Below, piece after piece: positions 15,378 to 24,015 of a stretch of 64,000 bases of DNA (the stretch's first letter is position 1; each line of letters begins with the position of its first letter). The notes beneath the pieces are model-generated. The model did no database searches and had not been told where the DNA came from. It saw only the letters and a list, made by a program, of their open reading frames with translations. This DNA comes from an uncultured Clostridia bacterium. GTDB taxonomy: Bacteria; Bacillota; Clostridia; Christensenellales; UBA1242. The DNA is taken from NCBI GenBank assembly GCA_947624415.1, contig CANQKH010000003.1:1-64000 (forward strand). The letters run 5' to 3'. Made by a program: the position numbers and the translations under genes.

Positions 15378-16688
15378 ATGGCACTTTTTTCATCACTATC
15401 AGAAAAATTTAACCACATTTTCTCCAAATTAACCAAAAAGGGAAGACTTACCGAACTTGAAATAAAAGACGCAATGAGAGAGGTTCGTATTGCCTTGCTT
15501 GAAGCAGATGTAAACTATATGGTTGCTAAGGACTTTGTGAAAACTGTTTCTGAGAAGGCGGTAGGAGATGAGGTGTTAAAAAGTTTAACACCGGCACAAC
15601 AGGTTATAAAAATTGTAAAAGATGAACTTACATTACTTATGAGTTCAAACAATCAAAAACTTGCAGTTTCTCCATCACCTCCAACGGTAATAATGATGTG
15701 TGGGCTTCAAGGAGCAGGAAAAACCACGATGTGTGCCAAATTGGGGGCATATTTAAAAAAATCGGGGAAAAGACCAATGCTTGTTGCCTGCGATATATAT
15801 CGACCAGCGGCTATAAACCAACTTCAAGTTGTGGGCAAGCAAGCCAACGTAGAGGTTTTTGAGAGAGGGACACAAAATCCTGTAAAAACTGCAAAAGAGG
15901 GGGTTGCTCATGCGGTAAAACAGGGCTTTGATACGGTTATAATTGACACGGCAGGAAGACTTCATATAAACGAAGAACTTATGCAGGAATTGAAAAATAT
16001 CAAAAAAGAGGTTTCTCCAACTGAAATTTTGCTAGTTGTTGATGCAATGACGGGGCAAGATGCGGTTACAGTTGCAAAAGCCTTTAACGATGACCTTGAC
16101 ATAAGCGGCATAATTCTTACAAAACTTGATGGTGATACAAGAGGTGGCGCGGCGTTATCAATTAAAGCAATAACTGGCAAGCCAATAAAGTTTAGTGGTG
16201 TTGGAGAAAAAATAGGCGACCTAGAACCTTTTTATCCTGACAGAATAGCAAGCAGGATTTTAGGTATGGGCGACGTGCTTTCATTAATTGAAAAGGCACA
16301 GGAGGCTGTAAGCGAAGAGCAGGCAAAGGAAATGGAGAAGAAGTTTAGAGAGAACTCTTTTACATTTGATGACTATCTTGCTCAAATTGAAAATGTCAAG
16401 AAGATGGGGAATATAAAGGATTTATTAGGAATGATTCCCGGACTAGGTGGCAAGATTAAAAATCTTGATATTGACGAGAAACAGATATTTATTAATAAAG
16501 CCATAATTCAATCTATGACGCCAAAGGAAAGAAAAAATCCAGAAATAATAAAGGCGAGCAGAAGAGCGAGAATTGCGAAGGGAAGCGGAACTACCATTCA
16601 ACAGGTAAATCAACTTCTCAAACAGTTTGAGCAAACAAAAGAGATGATGAAACAATTGAAGAATGGTAAATTTAAAAACAGATTTTAA
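15378..16688 (+). CDS. ffh: Signal recognition particle protein Ffh
   Basis: SRP54 GTPase that binds signal peptides and 4.5S RNA and docks on FtsY. It has an N helix bundle (1-90), G domain (GLQGAGKTT, DTAGR, TKLDGDTRGG) and a methionine-containing M domain at the C-terminus (IPGLGGK, MTPKERKNPEII, GSGTTIQQVNQLLKQFE). I choose the second ATG (15378, MALFSSLSEKF), six bases after the G-run, because other Ffh proteins begin MAF-SLS. That gives 436 residues. The M domain is relatively short. Confidence 0.95.
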   Translation: MALFSSLSEKFNHIFSKLTKKGRLTELEIKDAMREVRIALLEADVNYMVAKDFVKTVSEKAVGDEVLKSLTPAQQVIKIVKDELTLLMSSNNQKLAVSPSPPTVIMMCGLQGAGKTTMCAKLGAYLKKSGKRPMLVACDIYRPAAINQLQVVGKQANVEVFERGTQNPVKTAKEGVAHAVKQGFDTVIIDTAGRLHINEELMQELKNIKKEVSPTEILLVVDAMTGQDAVTVAKAFNDDLDISGIILTKLDGDTRGGAALSIKAITGKPIKFSGVGEKIGDLEPFYPDRIASRILGMGDVLSLIEKAQEAVSEEQAKEMEKKFRENSFTFDDYLAQIENVKKMGNIKDLLGMIPGLGGKIKNLDIDEKQIFINKAIIQSMTPKERKNPEIIKASRRARIAKGSGTTIQQVNQLLKQFEQTKEMMKQLKNGKFKNRF

Positions 16689-16743
16689 TATGGTATAACA
16701 TTACCCACCGGTAATTTTATATAAAATTTTTAAGGAGGAAAAA

Positions 16744-16992
16744 ATGGCAGTAAAAATTAGACTTACAAGAATGGGAGACAAGAAAGCACCTTTTTACAGA
16801 GTAATAGTTGCTGATTCAAGGGCTCCAAGAGATGGAAGATTTATTGATGTTATAGGAACATACAATCCACTCACAGACCCAGCAGAAATCAAAATTGACA
16901 CAGAAAAAGCAAAGACATGGCTAAAAAATGGTGCAACTCCAACAGAAACAGCGAAACAACTTCTTGTAAAGAGTGGCGTTATTGAAAAATAA
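16744..16992 (+). CDS. rpsP: 30S ribosomal protein bS16
   Basis: An 82-residue protein with the standard bS16 sequence: [33 protein letters not shown] and IGTYNPL. Strong AAGGAGG upstream. Part of the ffh-rpsP-khpA-rimM-trmD operon. Confidence 0.97.
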   Translation: MAVKIRLTRMGDKKAPFYRVIVADSRAPRDGRFIDVIGTYNPLTDPAEIKIDTEKAKTWLKNGATPTETAKQLLVKSGVIEK

Positions 16993-17001
16993 GGAGTAAC
17001 A

Positions 17002-17238
17002 ATGAAAGAGGTAGTTGAATATATAGTAAGAAGCCTAGTAACAAAAAAAGAGGCTGTTGCTATAACAGAGGCGGAGGAGAATGGAGAGTTAATAATCCAA
17101 GTAAGAGTCGCCGAAGAAGATATGGGCAAAGTAATTGGCCATAAGGGTAAAATAGCCCAAAGTATAAGAACAATCGTAAAATCAATTTCTTCAAGACAAA
17201 ATAAAAAAGTTTTTGTTAAATTTGGAGATAAAGAGTGA
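17002..17238 (+). CDS. khpA: KH-domain RNA-binding protein KhpA
   Basis: A 78-residue single KH domain with the GxxG loop in GKVIGHKGKIAQSIR. KhpA pairs with KhpB (EloR/Jag) to bind RNA and influence cell elongation and division in Bacillota. It sits between rpsP and rimM as in Bacillus ylqC. Its TGA overlaps the rimM GTG by four bases. Confidence 0.92.
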   Translation: MKEVVEYIVRSLVTKKEAVAITEAEENGELIIQVRVAEEDMGKVIGHKGKIAQSIRTIVKSISSRQNKKVFVKFGDKE

Positions 17239-17720
17239 TTGAGATTGCAAAAATTGTTAAGCCTCAGGGTATAAAGGGAGAGGTTAAAGCCCAGTCCTAC
17301 ACCAATGTGGTAAAAGTTTTTGATGTTATGACAGAATGTCTTGTTGGAGATAAAGTAATGCACGTTAAGCATACTTCTTTTCGACAAGGCTTTTTGTATA
17401 TAAAATTTGAAGAAATAAATACTCGAAATGAAGCAGAATTGTTAAGGAATAAATTGATTAAGGTTGATAAGGAGTTGCTTGAAGATTTAAAAGATGAAGA
17501 GGACTTTTTGGTTGATGACCTTATCGGCATGGTTGTTTATGATGAGAAGGGAGATCTCGCAGGTCAAATTTTGGACATTGTAAATTATGGTGCGAGCGAC
17601 ATTTTAATAATGGAATGCAATGGAAGAAAATATGAAGTTCCTTTTGTTAAAGATGTATTCAGGAGAAATGGCAAGAGATTGGAGGCGGACAGTAAAAAAT
17701 TGTTAGAGGTCAGGATATGA
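17235..17720 (+). CDS. rimM: Ribosome maturation factor RimM
   Basis: A 161-residue protein with the RimM N-terminal beta-barrel (IAKIVKPQGIKGEVKAQ) and a C-terminal PRC barrel (LVDDLIGMVVYDEKG...YEVPFVKDVF). It assists 16S 3'-domain processing and binds uS19. GTG start, overlapping the khpA stop (GTGA); trmD overlaps its stop (ATGA). Confidence 0.93.
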   Translation: MIEIAKIVKPQGIKGEVKAQSYTNVVKVFDVMTECLVGDKVMHVKHTSFRQGFLYIKFEEINTRNEAELLRNKLIKVDKELLEDLKDEEDFLVDDLIGMVVYDEKGDLAGQILDIVNYGASDILIMECNGRKYEVPFVKDVFRRNGKRLEADSKKLLEVRI

Positions 17721-18385
17721 TAATAGATATTTTGACTTTATTTCCAGAAAGTTTTAGTTATCTCAATGAAAGCATTTTAAAAAGGGCACAGGAAAGCGGA
17801 TTAATAAATATAAATATAATTGATATTCGCGATTTTTCTTTGGACAAACACAAAAAATGTGATGATTATCCTTTTGGTGGCGGAGCAGGAATGCTAATGA
17901 CTGTTCAGCCAATTTATGATGCAGTTCAAAGCGTTAAAAAAGAAAACTCAAAGATAATTTTTGCAAGTCCATGTGGTGAAAAGTTGAGTCCAGCACTTGG
18001 TCAGGAGTTGTCGAAAGAAGAGCATTTAATATTTATTTGTGGGCATTATGAGGGTGTGGATCAGCGAGTAATTGATTTATTAAAGCCAAAGGAAATTTCA
18101 GTTGGCGACTATGTATTAACTGGTGGCGAACTTCCAACGATGGTTATAATAGATTGCTTGGCGAGATTTATTGATGGTGTTATATCGCGTGAAAGTTTAA
18201 ATGAAGAAAGTTTTTCAACAAATAAATTGGAATATCCTCAATATACAAGACCGCAAGTTTTTATGGGTTTGCAAGTCCCTGAGGTTTTAGTATCAGGGAA
18301 TCATCAAGAGGTTGAAAAGTGGAGGAGTGAAAAAAGCCGCCAGATAACAAATGAAAGACGGCCAGATTTAAATAAGGAGAAATAA
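17717..18385 (+). CDS. trmD: tRNA (guanine(37)-N1)-methyltransferase TrmD
   Basis: A trefoil-knot SPOUT methyltransferase that makes m1G37 and prevents frameshifting. Diagnostic blocks: DILTLFPE, DDYPFGGGAGM, GHYEGVDQRV, SVGDYVLTGGELP and LEYPQYTRP. At 222 residues it is slightly short at the C-terminus (about 240 is usual). rplS, which normally follows trmD, is absent; rbgA overlaps the stop codon by one base. Confidence 0.95.
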   Translation: MIIDILTLFPESFSYLNESILKRAQESGLININIIDIRDFSLDKHKKCDDYPFGGGAGMLMTVQPIYDAVQSVKKENSKIIFASPCGEKLSPALGQELSKEEHLIFICGHYEGVDQRVIDLLKPKEISVGDYVLTGGELPTMVIIDCLARFIDGVISRESLNEESFSTNKLEYPQYTRPQVFMGLQVPEVLVSGNHQEVEKWRSEKSRQITNERRPDLNKEK

Positions 18386-19200
18386 TGAAGATAAATTGGT
18401 TCCCGGGGCATATGAAAAAAGCACTTGCGGAAATTAAGGAAAAACTTAAAAATATAGATGTTGTTTTGTATGTGCTGGACAGTAGAGCGCCAATTTCTTC
18501 AATCAATCCAAGCCTTTCAAAACTATCACAAGACAAGCCGATATTGTATATATTCAACAAAATAGACATGGCAGACGAAGCAAGAGTTAGGGCGATAGCC
18601 CCATCATTAAGAAGGGACGGAAGTGATTATGTTTTATTGAATTCGACAGCAAAGGGACAAGGTCAAATAATAAAGAAAAAAATCAACGTTCTTTCAAAAA
18701 ATAAGATTGAAAAGATGAAGGCAAAGGGGCTAAGGGCGGTTATACGTGCAATTGTTGTCGGCGTTCCAAATTCAGGCAAAAGCACACTTGTAAATAATCT
18801 TTGTGGCTCGGCGAAGGCGATTACTGGAAATAAGGCAGGGGTAACAAAGGCGACACAATGGGTGTCAATCGGTGATAATATAGAATTGTGCGATACACCG
18901 GGGACTTTATATCCAAACTTTGAAAATCAAGATGTGGCAAAAAAGTTATACTTTTTAGGAAGCGTGAAAGATGAGGTTGTTGGCGATGAAGTGGAATTTG
19001 CAAAGGAATTAATTTCCTTGCTCCAAAAGAAATATCCTTTATTTTTAGAAAAAAGATATGGTGATGACTTGACGCTGGAAGCAATAGCCAAGAAACGCTC
19101 ATATGTTGTAAGCGGCGGCGAGTTAGATATAGAACGGACTGCGAATGCTATAATTGATGATTTTAGAAAGGGAAGGATTGGAAGAATTACACTTGATTAG
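18385..19200 (+). CDS. rbgA: Ribosome biogenesis GTPase RbgA (YlqF)
   Basis: A circularly permuted GTPase: the G4 motif NKID (58-61) precedes G1 GVPNSGKST (about 126-134) and G3 DTPG. It begins with the typical INWFPGHMKKA. RbgA drives a late step of 50S assembly (uL16/bL27 incorporation). At 271 residues it is full length. In many Bacillota rnhB follows; here yraN follows directly after seven bases. Confidence 0.93.
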   Translation: MKINWFPGHMKKALAEIKEKLKNIDVVLYVLDSRAPISSINPSLSKLSQDKPILYIFNKIDMADEARVRAIAPSLRRDGSDYVLLNSTAKGQGQIIKKKINVLSKNKIEKMKAKGLRAVIRAIVVGVPNSGKSTLVNNLCGSAKAITGNKAGVTKATQWVSIGDNIELCDTPGTLYPNFENQDVAKKLYFLGSVKDEVVGDEVEFAKELISLLQKKYPLFLEKRYGDDLTLEAIAKKRSYVVSGGELDIERTANAIIDDFRKGRIGRITLD

Positions 19201-19207
19201 GTGAGGG

Positions 19208-19555
19208 ATGAGAAAGATTTTCAATAATATTAAAGGAAGGATAGGCGAACTAAAAGCCCAAAAATACCTAGAAAAGAAGGGTTATAAAATAGTTGAGGTC
19301 AACTTTAAAAATCAATTGGGTGAAATAGATATAATTGCATCGAGAAAGAAGAAATTATTTTTTGTTGAGGTGAAATCGCGAGAAACACTGCAATATGGAC
19401 GTCCAAGCGAGGCGGTTGATTTTCGAAAGAGACAAAAAATAAGAAACGTTGCAATGTCATATCTCAAAATGAAAGGTTTGCAAGAAAAGGAATGTCAATT
19501 TGATGTAATTGAGATTTTAGGTGATGATATAAATCATATAGAAAACGCATTTTAA
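19208..19555 (+). CDS. YraN/UPF0102-family nuclease-like protein
   Basis: A 115-residue protein with the endonuclease-like core: GRIGELKAQKYLEKKGYKI, NFKNQLGEIDIIA, FFVEVKSRE and YGRPSEAVDFRKRQKI. The E, D and ExK residues of the PD-(D/E)xK-like fold are present. Cellular function is not settled. Last gene of the operon, followed by the structured RNA/terminator at 19570-19652. Confidence 0.88.
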   Translation: MRKIFNNIKGRIGELKAQKYLEKKGYKIVEVNFKNQLGEIDIIASRKKKLFFVEVKSRETLQYGRPSEAVDFRKRQKIRNVAMSYLKMKGLQEKECQFDVIEILGDDINHIENAF

Positions 19556-19569
19556 AAAATATTAAATAT

Positions 19570-19652
19570 GACAATTTAAGCCATGTGCTTGGCAAAATGG
19601 ACTATTTAACTCCCGTTTGTCTACATCTTGCGACATAAATTGTCTTTTTTTT
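19570..19652 (+). ncRNA. Candidate structured RNA ending in a terminator
   Basis: GACAATTTA (19570-19578) pairs perfectly with TAAATTGTC (19636-19644), followed by eight T. Inside this 9-bp closing stem are two further short hairpins, GCCA/TGGC (19580-19583 with 19590-19593) and TGTC/GACA (19618-19621 with 19632-19635), so the RNA may form a three-way junction. It could be an elaborate terminator of the trmD-rbgA-yraN operon, a small RNA, or a riboswitch-like leader of the lipoprotein gene. It matches no family that I recognise. Confidence 0.45.
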
Positions 19653-19658
19653 ATGTTT

Positions 19659-19702
19659 AAAATTCTCCATAATAGAAAATAATTTATATAAAGGAGAATT
19701 TT
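19659..19702 (+). promoter_or_regulatory. Inverted repeat that would mask the Shine-Dalgarno of the lipoprotein gene
   Basis: AAAATTCTCC (19659-19668) is the exact reverse complement of GGAGAATTTT (19693-19702), which holds the GGAG ribosome binding site directly before the ATG at 19703. If transcribed, the 10-bp hairpin with a 24-nt loop would block initiation. Whether the left arm is transcribed depends on the promoter, which is not clear. Confidence 0.5.
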
Positions 19703-20206
19703 ATGAAGAAAATATCTTTATTTTCGTTTATTCTAGTGTTTTGCTTGTTTCTTGTAGGTTGTGAAAATTCTACTATGTTAAGGACTGCATATATAACAGA
19801 AATAACGTCTGCAGGAAGCAAAAATTATGGTGTTAGAATAAATTACGCGGAAGATAGTCGTCTTGAAGGAAAAGGAACAGATGTTCAAGTGAAATTTGAG
19901 AAAAGGGGAAAGGTGAACATATGGAAAGATGGGGACGACAAGATAGAATATTATGTTGAGGAAAGCGACGAGTGGTATTCGTTAACTCATATATTTGCAG
20001 AAGAAAAAGAGGGAGTTAAAAGTAAAGAGAAATTTGAAAAATATGAGGAAGTGATAGGAAAAACATATTTATTCAATTATGATGGCAAAATGGTGATAAC
20101 GATAAGAGTTGTTGTTGGAGATGTTGAAGATAATGGGGACAAGACGGGAGAAATTTTGGTTGGAAGCGAGCCAATATCGGAGCAGTTTAAACTAAAGATA
20201 AAATAA
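19703..20206 (+). CDS. Small lipoprotein of unknown function
   Basis: The N-terminus is a lipoprotein signal with lipobox LVGC (Cys20). The 147-residue mature part is charged, probably beta-rich, and not similar to anything I recognise. It has its own terminator. Its leader carries a possible structured RNA and a ribosome-binding-site-masking repeat, so expression is probably conditional. Confidence 0.7.
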   Translation: MKKISLFSFILVFCLFLVGCENSTMLRTAYITEITSAGSKNYGVRINYAEDSRLEGKGTDVQVKFEKRGKVNIWKDGDDKIEYYVEESDEWYSLTHIFAEEKEGVKSKEKFEKYEEVIGKTYLFNYDGKMVITIRVVVGDVEDNGDKTGEILVGSEPISEQFKLKIK

Positions 20207-20218
20207 TTGATAAAAAGA

Positions 20219-20252
20219 TAAATAAAAGTAGAAAAATGCTTTTATTTTTTTT
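20219..20252 (+). terminator. Terminator of the lipoprotein gene
   Basis: AATAAAAG (20221-20228) pairs with CTTTTATT (20239-20246) and runs into a T-run. Confidence 0.7.
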
Positions 20253-20287
20253 GAAATTATAGTAAAATAATATGGTAAGGAGAAAAA

Positions 20288-20938
20288 ATGATTAGGGTTA
20301 ATAATCTATTTTTAAGATATACAAGGGAATTTTATGCCCTTTATAATATAAATATTGAAATTGAAGATAATGAAAAAGTGGCATTTGTTGGGGAAGACGA
20401 AAGTGGAAAAACAAGCCTTTTGCGTATTTTTTCTAAACTTGAAAAACTTACAAAAGGTGAGGTGTTTATAAAAGACATTCCACTTGATAAGTTAAATTAT
20501 AAAACTGATTTAAGTGCGGGTTATGTTCCGGCATCTCCTGTTTTCTTGGAAAAGAAATCCGTTTATGAAAATTTTAAATATATATTGAAGAATTGGGGTT
20601 TTGACGACAATGAAATTGAAAGTAAGATAAATGCTGTTATAATAGAATATTCACTTGAAAAAATAAAGGATACAAAGTTGAAGGATTTAACTTTGGAGGA
20701 AAAATATATTTTATCACTTATAAGATTAACTTTTAGGGAACTTGATTTATTAATGGTTGACAATATTTTTGATAAAATTTCAGAAACAACAAAAGAGGTT
20801 GCCTTGTCAATAATAAAGAAGTTGGCGGGTAAAAAAACAACATTGGTGGTAGCAACGACCAAAGAGGAAATTGCAAACAGATTGTGCAAACGAAAGATTT
20901 ATTTTAAGTATGGTTCAGTAGTTGACAGCCTTGCTTAA
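20288..20938 (+). CDS. Degenerate ABC-type ATPase domain protein
   Basis: The fold order is that of an ABC ATPase: A-loop tyrosine region, Walker A GEDESGKT (35-42) and Walker B LDLLMVDN (152-159). Key residues are altered. The catalytic glutamate after Walker B is Asn159, the signature LSGGQ is replaced by LTLEE near 134-138, and the switch histidine is Thr191 (VVATTKEE). Nucleotide binding may persist but normal hydrolysis is doubtful. No permease is adjacent. It may act as a nucleotide-binding scaffold or be on the way to loss. Start follows AAGGAG. Confidence 0.7.
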   Translation: MIRVNNLFLRYTREFYALYNINIEIEDNEKVAFVGEDESGKTSLLRIFSKLEKLTKGEVFIKDIPLDKLNYKTDLSAGYVPASPVFLEKKSVYENFKYILKNWGFDDNEIESKINAVIIEYSLEKIKDTKLKDLTLEEKYILSLIRLTFRELDLLMVDNIFDKISETTKEVALSIIKKLAGKKTTLVVATTKEEIANRLCKRKIYFKYGSVVDSLA

Positions 20939-20940
20939 AT

Positions 20941-21207
20941 TCACAGTAAAATTTCATCATTTGGGGGCTGAAAGTCTTTATGATTTGAGTCCTCATTTTT
21001 TTTTGCAAATATTTCAGTCAAAGGTGAGTTGCCTTTTGTCAATAATGATATAAGAAGAGGGAATAAATTATTTTCAAAAGAGGGGGCTTGTGATTGAGAG
21101 TAAGCCTCATTAGGATAGGATTGGATGCCGACATTTTGTGTTTGTTGTGGAGAGTTTTGATTGAAAGAAGATAAAATTTTTAGAATTTCCAATAAATTAT
21201 TTTCCAT
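20941..21207 (-). CDS. Small hypothetical protein
   Basis: An 88-residue protein with a Gln/Ser/Pro-rich middle and two amphipathic helices (NLLEILKILSSF; NNLFPLLISLLTKG). It is convergent with the ABC-like gene (two bases apart) and divergent from the next small gene. No ribosome binding site; TATAAC lies five bases before the ATG. Function unknown. The open frame is well bounded but short, hence moderate confidence. Confidence 0.5.
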   Translation of the reverse strand: MENNLLEILKILSSFNQNSPQQTQNVGIQSYPNEAYSQSQAPSFENNLFPLLISLLTKGNSPLTEIFAKKNEDSNHKDFQPPNDEILL

Positions 21208-21295
21208 ATTATGTTATATTCTTTAAAATTTAAAAAGAATACTTTTTTGTGAAATTTTTTGTCTGTAATTCATATATTGAGAATAAGGAGTGAAT

Positions 21296-21562
21296 ATGTC
21301 AAAATTATCTCAGTATAAAGGTGATGAAATCAAAAAAAATGAGGAGGATGATGCCCAAAAAGAATTAAAAAATAAATTTAACACCTACAAAAATATGAGT
21401 AAAGAACAATTGAATGTTCAACTTATGCAAGAGGTGGCAAGGCAAAAAAGTTCTGGGAGTTTTGATTATCAAACTCTATCAAACATGGTGGAGAATTTAA
21501 AGGGGGCATTGCCTGAAAAAGATTATCAAAATGTAAAAAGGATATTAGAAAGTTTAAAATGA
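21296..21562 (+). CDS. Small hypothetical protein upstream of the subtilase
   Basis: An 88-residue, highly charged helical protein (MSKLSQYKGDEIKKNEEDD...). The ATG at 21296 is preferred over GTG at 21290 because AAGGAG ends at 21290 and gives five-base spacing. The stop overlaps the ATG of the subtilisin-like gene by four bases, so the two are translationally coupled. No signal peptide. It could be an accessory or inhibitor of the protease, by context only. Confidence 0.6.
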   Translation: MSKLSQYKGDEIKKNEEDDAQKELKNKFNTYKNMSKEQLNVQLMQEVARQKSSGSFDYQTLSNMVENLKGALPEKDYQNVKRILESLK

Positions 21563-22704
21563 ACTTTAATAAGATAGATAAGACGCTTTTTTCCTTAGTC
21601 AGCACGATGCAAGACGATAAAAAATGGGAATGTATTGTTCATGCAAGCGACTATGAAAGAACGAAAAACATACTTTTACGAAAAAACATAAAAATTTTAA
21701 AAGAATATAAGTTTATAGGGACATTTAGAATACAAGCAAACAAAAGACAGTTATCATCACTTACAAACCTATCGCAAGTGAAATTTATTTCATCGGTAAG
21801 CAAGGTTTCGGCATTAATGAATGTTGCGAAGAGAATTTTGGGGGTGGATGGTGAAATTCTTACCGGCAAGGGTATAACAGTTGCATTTATTGATACTGGA
21901 ATATATAGACATGGTGATTTTTGCTTAGGTGAAGACAGAATAATTCAATTTGTCGATTTTGTAGAGAATAGAGGCTTTGAATATGACGACAATGGTCATG
22001 GAACATTTGTTGCTGGTGTTTGTAGTGGCAATGGTGCTATGTCGGGTGGAAAATATTCGGGGATTGCTCCAAACGCAAAAATAATTTCATTAAAGGCATT
22101 AAATAAAAATGGCGAGGCGACTGCCGATAGAATACTTGATGCTATGGAATGGGTTTATAACAATAAAAACAAATATGATATAAAGGTTGTGTGCATGAGT
22201 TTTGGAAGTGAACCGCTTGGGTATAATGATCCAATTATGAGTGGTGCGGAGGCACTTTGGCGTGAGGGTATAGTAGTAGTTGCTGCTGCCGGGAATAGCG
22301 GTCCCGAGTATCAAACTATAAAAAGCCCGGGAGTATCCAGTCAGATAATAACTGTTGGAGGATTTAATGACAACAGAATAGATGATGAAAAGTTCAATCC
22401 AAGTTTTTTTGAGGTGGCAGATTTTTCATCGCGAGGGCCTGCATTTAAAAGATATAAGCCAGATCTAGTTGCTCCTTCAGTGGATATAATATCTTGTTCT
22501 ACTAAAAATAAATATATAAGACTAAGCGGAACAAGTGTTGCCACGCCAATGATTGCAGGAATGAGTGCTTTAATACTAGAGAAGAACCCCAATTTAACTC
22601 CATTTGAAGTTAAGAGATTGCTATGTTCATCATGTGAGCCAATTACTTTTAACAGAAATTTTGAGGGTTTAGGGTATCCTGATTTAAGAAAGATAATAAG
22701 ATAA
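21559..22704 (+). CDS. Intracellular subtilisin-like serine protease (S8, AprX-like)
   Basis: The catalytic triad is complete: Asp112 (FIDTGI), His147 (NGHGTF) and Ser326 (GTSVATP), with the oxyanion Asn in AAAGNSG. Residues 1-90 look like an inhibitor-I9-type propeptide region. There is no signal peptide, so like AprX it should work in the cytoplasm. 381 residues. Coupled to the small gene upstream by an ATGA overlap. Confidence 0.9.
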   Translation: MNFNKIDKTLFSLVSTMQDDKKWECIVHASDYERTKNILLRKNIKILKEYKFIGTFRIQANKRQLSSLTNLSQVKFISSVSKVSALMNVAKRILGVDGEILTGKGITVAFIDTGIYRHGDFCLGEDRIIQFVDFVENRGFEYDDNGHGTFVAGVCSGNGAMSGGKYSGIAPNAKIISLKALNKNGEATADRILDAMEWVYNNKNKYDIKVVCMSFGSEPLGYNDPIMSGAEALWREGIVVVAAAGNSGPEYQTIKSPGVSSQIITVGGFNDNRIDDEKFNPSFFEVADFSSRGPAFKRYKPDLVAPSVDIISCSTKNKYIRLSGTSVATPMIAGMSALILEKNPNLTPFEVKRLLCSSCEPITFNRNFEGLGYPDLRKIIR

Positions 22705-22821
22705 AATAAGACAAAAAAGTCATTAAGGCAAATATATTTGACAAAATTTTACAAACTTTTCAAGTTTAAAATTATATTTTTACAGTAGAAAAATGTATAA
22801 TTATGCATAATTTTTAAAAAT

Positions 22822-22858
22822 AAAAAAAGACCATTTTTATTAAAAATGATCTTTTTTT
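22822..22858 (-). terminator. Terminator overlapping the 3' end of murG
   Basis: AAAAAGATCATTTTT-type arms at about 22822-22838 and 22842-22858 pair on the minus strand with one G-U. The murG stop codon (22842-22840) sits in the loop and the last codons form the 5' arm. Confidence 0.75.
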
Positions 22859-23898
22859 GTGTTGACAATTATTTCTACTATTTTTTTACAAGCATCATTA
22901 TTTTTTGATTTTTTCATGTTTTCAACATATGAATTGTAGTTTTTTTGTAGGGCATCTAATTTTTCTAAAAGTAAGGGCGTTGTAAAGGATTCTTCTTGAA
23001 TCATCTCTGCATAACCATTTTTAAAAAATAACTTGGCATTTTCAATTTGGTCGCCACGCGAACAACTTTTGGAGAGGGGGATTAAAAGCATTGGCTTTCT
23101 TAAAGATAGAAACTCGTTTATTGCTCCCGAGCCGGCACGTGAAAGAATTATGTCGGCATAGTCAAGCAAGTCGCCCATATTTTGAGCATATTCCATTTGA
23201 ATATAATTGTCAAAACCATTTACTTTTTTTGCCTTTCCCTTTCCTGTAATATGAATTACATTAAAGTGTTTTGTGAGGGCATCTATATTTTCATAAACAA
23301 CGTCATTTAAAAATCCAGCACCACTCGAGCCACCAACAACAAGTAGATTTTTTTTGTCATTTTTGACATTTTTATCAAAATTTACATTATTTTTATTGCC
23401 ATTTAGTATATTTTTTCTTATTGGTTGACCTGTAAAGACAATTTTGCTACTTCCTTTGGTTTCCTCAAAGGATGTGCACATTACATCGCAATAATGACAG
23501 ATAATCTTGTTTGCAAGCCCCATTGAAAGGTCGCTTTCATGACTAATAATTGGTATGTTTAATTTTTTTCCGGCAATAACAACTGGAAGGGCGACAAAAC
23601 CACCTTTAGAAAAAATTACATCAGGCTGAATTTCCATAAGAATATGCTTTGCCTTTTTTATTGATGAAAGCAGTTTGAAAGGAATAAGGAAATTTTTTAA
23701 TGTAAGCCGACGTTCAAGTTTGACGGCTTCGATTTCAAAATATTTTACATCTTTTTCTTTTTTTAATATGTCCTTCTCCATACCATTAGAGCCTATATAA
23801 AAAACTTCATAATCGCTAGGCAAATTTTCTTTAATTGCAAGGGCTGGATAAACGTGGCCGGCAGTTCCGCCTCCTGTTAAAACAATTTTTTTATTCAT
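22840..23898 (-). CDS. murG: UDP-GlcNAc:lipid I N-acetylglucosaminyltransferase MurG
   Basis: MurG adds GlcNAc to lipid I to make lipid II on the inner face of the membrane. The glycine-rich loop GGGTAGHVYPALAI is at 7-20. GGSSGAGFLND and RAGSGAINEF (the UDP-GlcNAc pocket) are intact. 352 residues. The start follows AGAGGTG. murG is here outside the usual division/cell-wall cluster, alone and opposite to the topoisomerase genes. Confidence 0.93.
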   Translation of the reverse strand: MNKKIVLTGGGTAGHVYPALAIKENLPSDYEVFYIGSNGMEKDILKKEKDVKYFEIEAVKLERRLTLKNFLIPFKLLSSIKKAKHILMEIQPDVIFSKGGFVALPVVIAGKKLNIPIISHESDLSMGLANKIICHYCDVMCTSFEETKGSSKIVFTGQPIRKNILNGNKNNVNFDKNVKNDKKNLLVVGGSSGAGFLNDVVYENIDALTKHFNVIHITGKGKAKKVNGFDNYIQMEYAQNMGDLLDYADIILSRAGSGAINEFLSLRKPMLLIPLSKSCSRGDQIENAKLFFKNGYAEMIQEESFTTPLLLEKLDALQKNYNSYVENMKKSKNNDACKKIVEIIVNTKKDHF

Positions 23899-24015
23899 AA
23901 CAACACCTCTAATGTAGTATATGAGTAAAAGTTAGAATTATTTAACTGAATATTTATACATAAAAATACATAGTTATTCAAAAAATCCATTTTGCAAATA
24001 AAATGCTTAAAAAGA

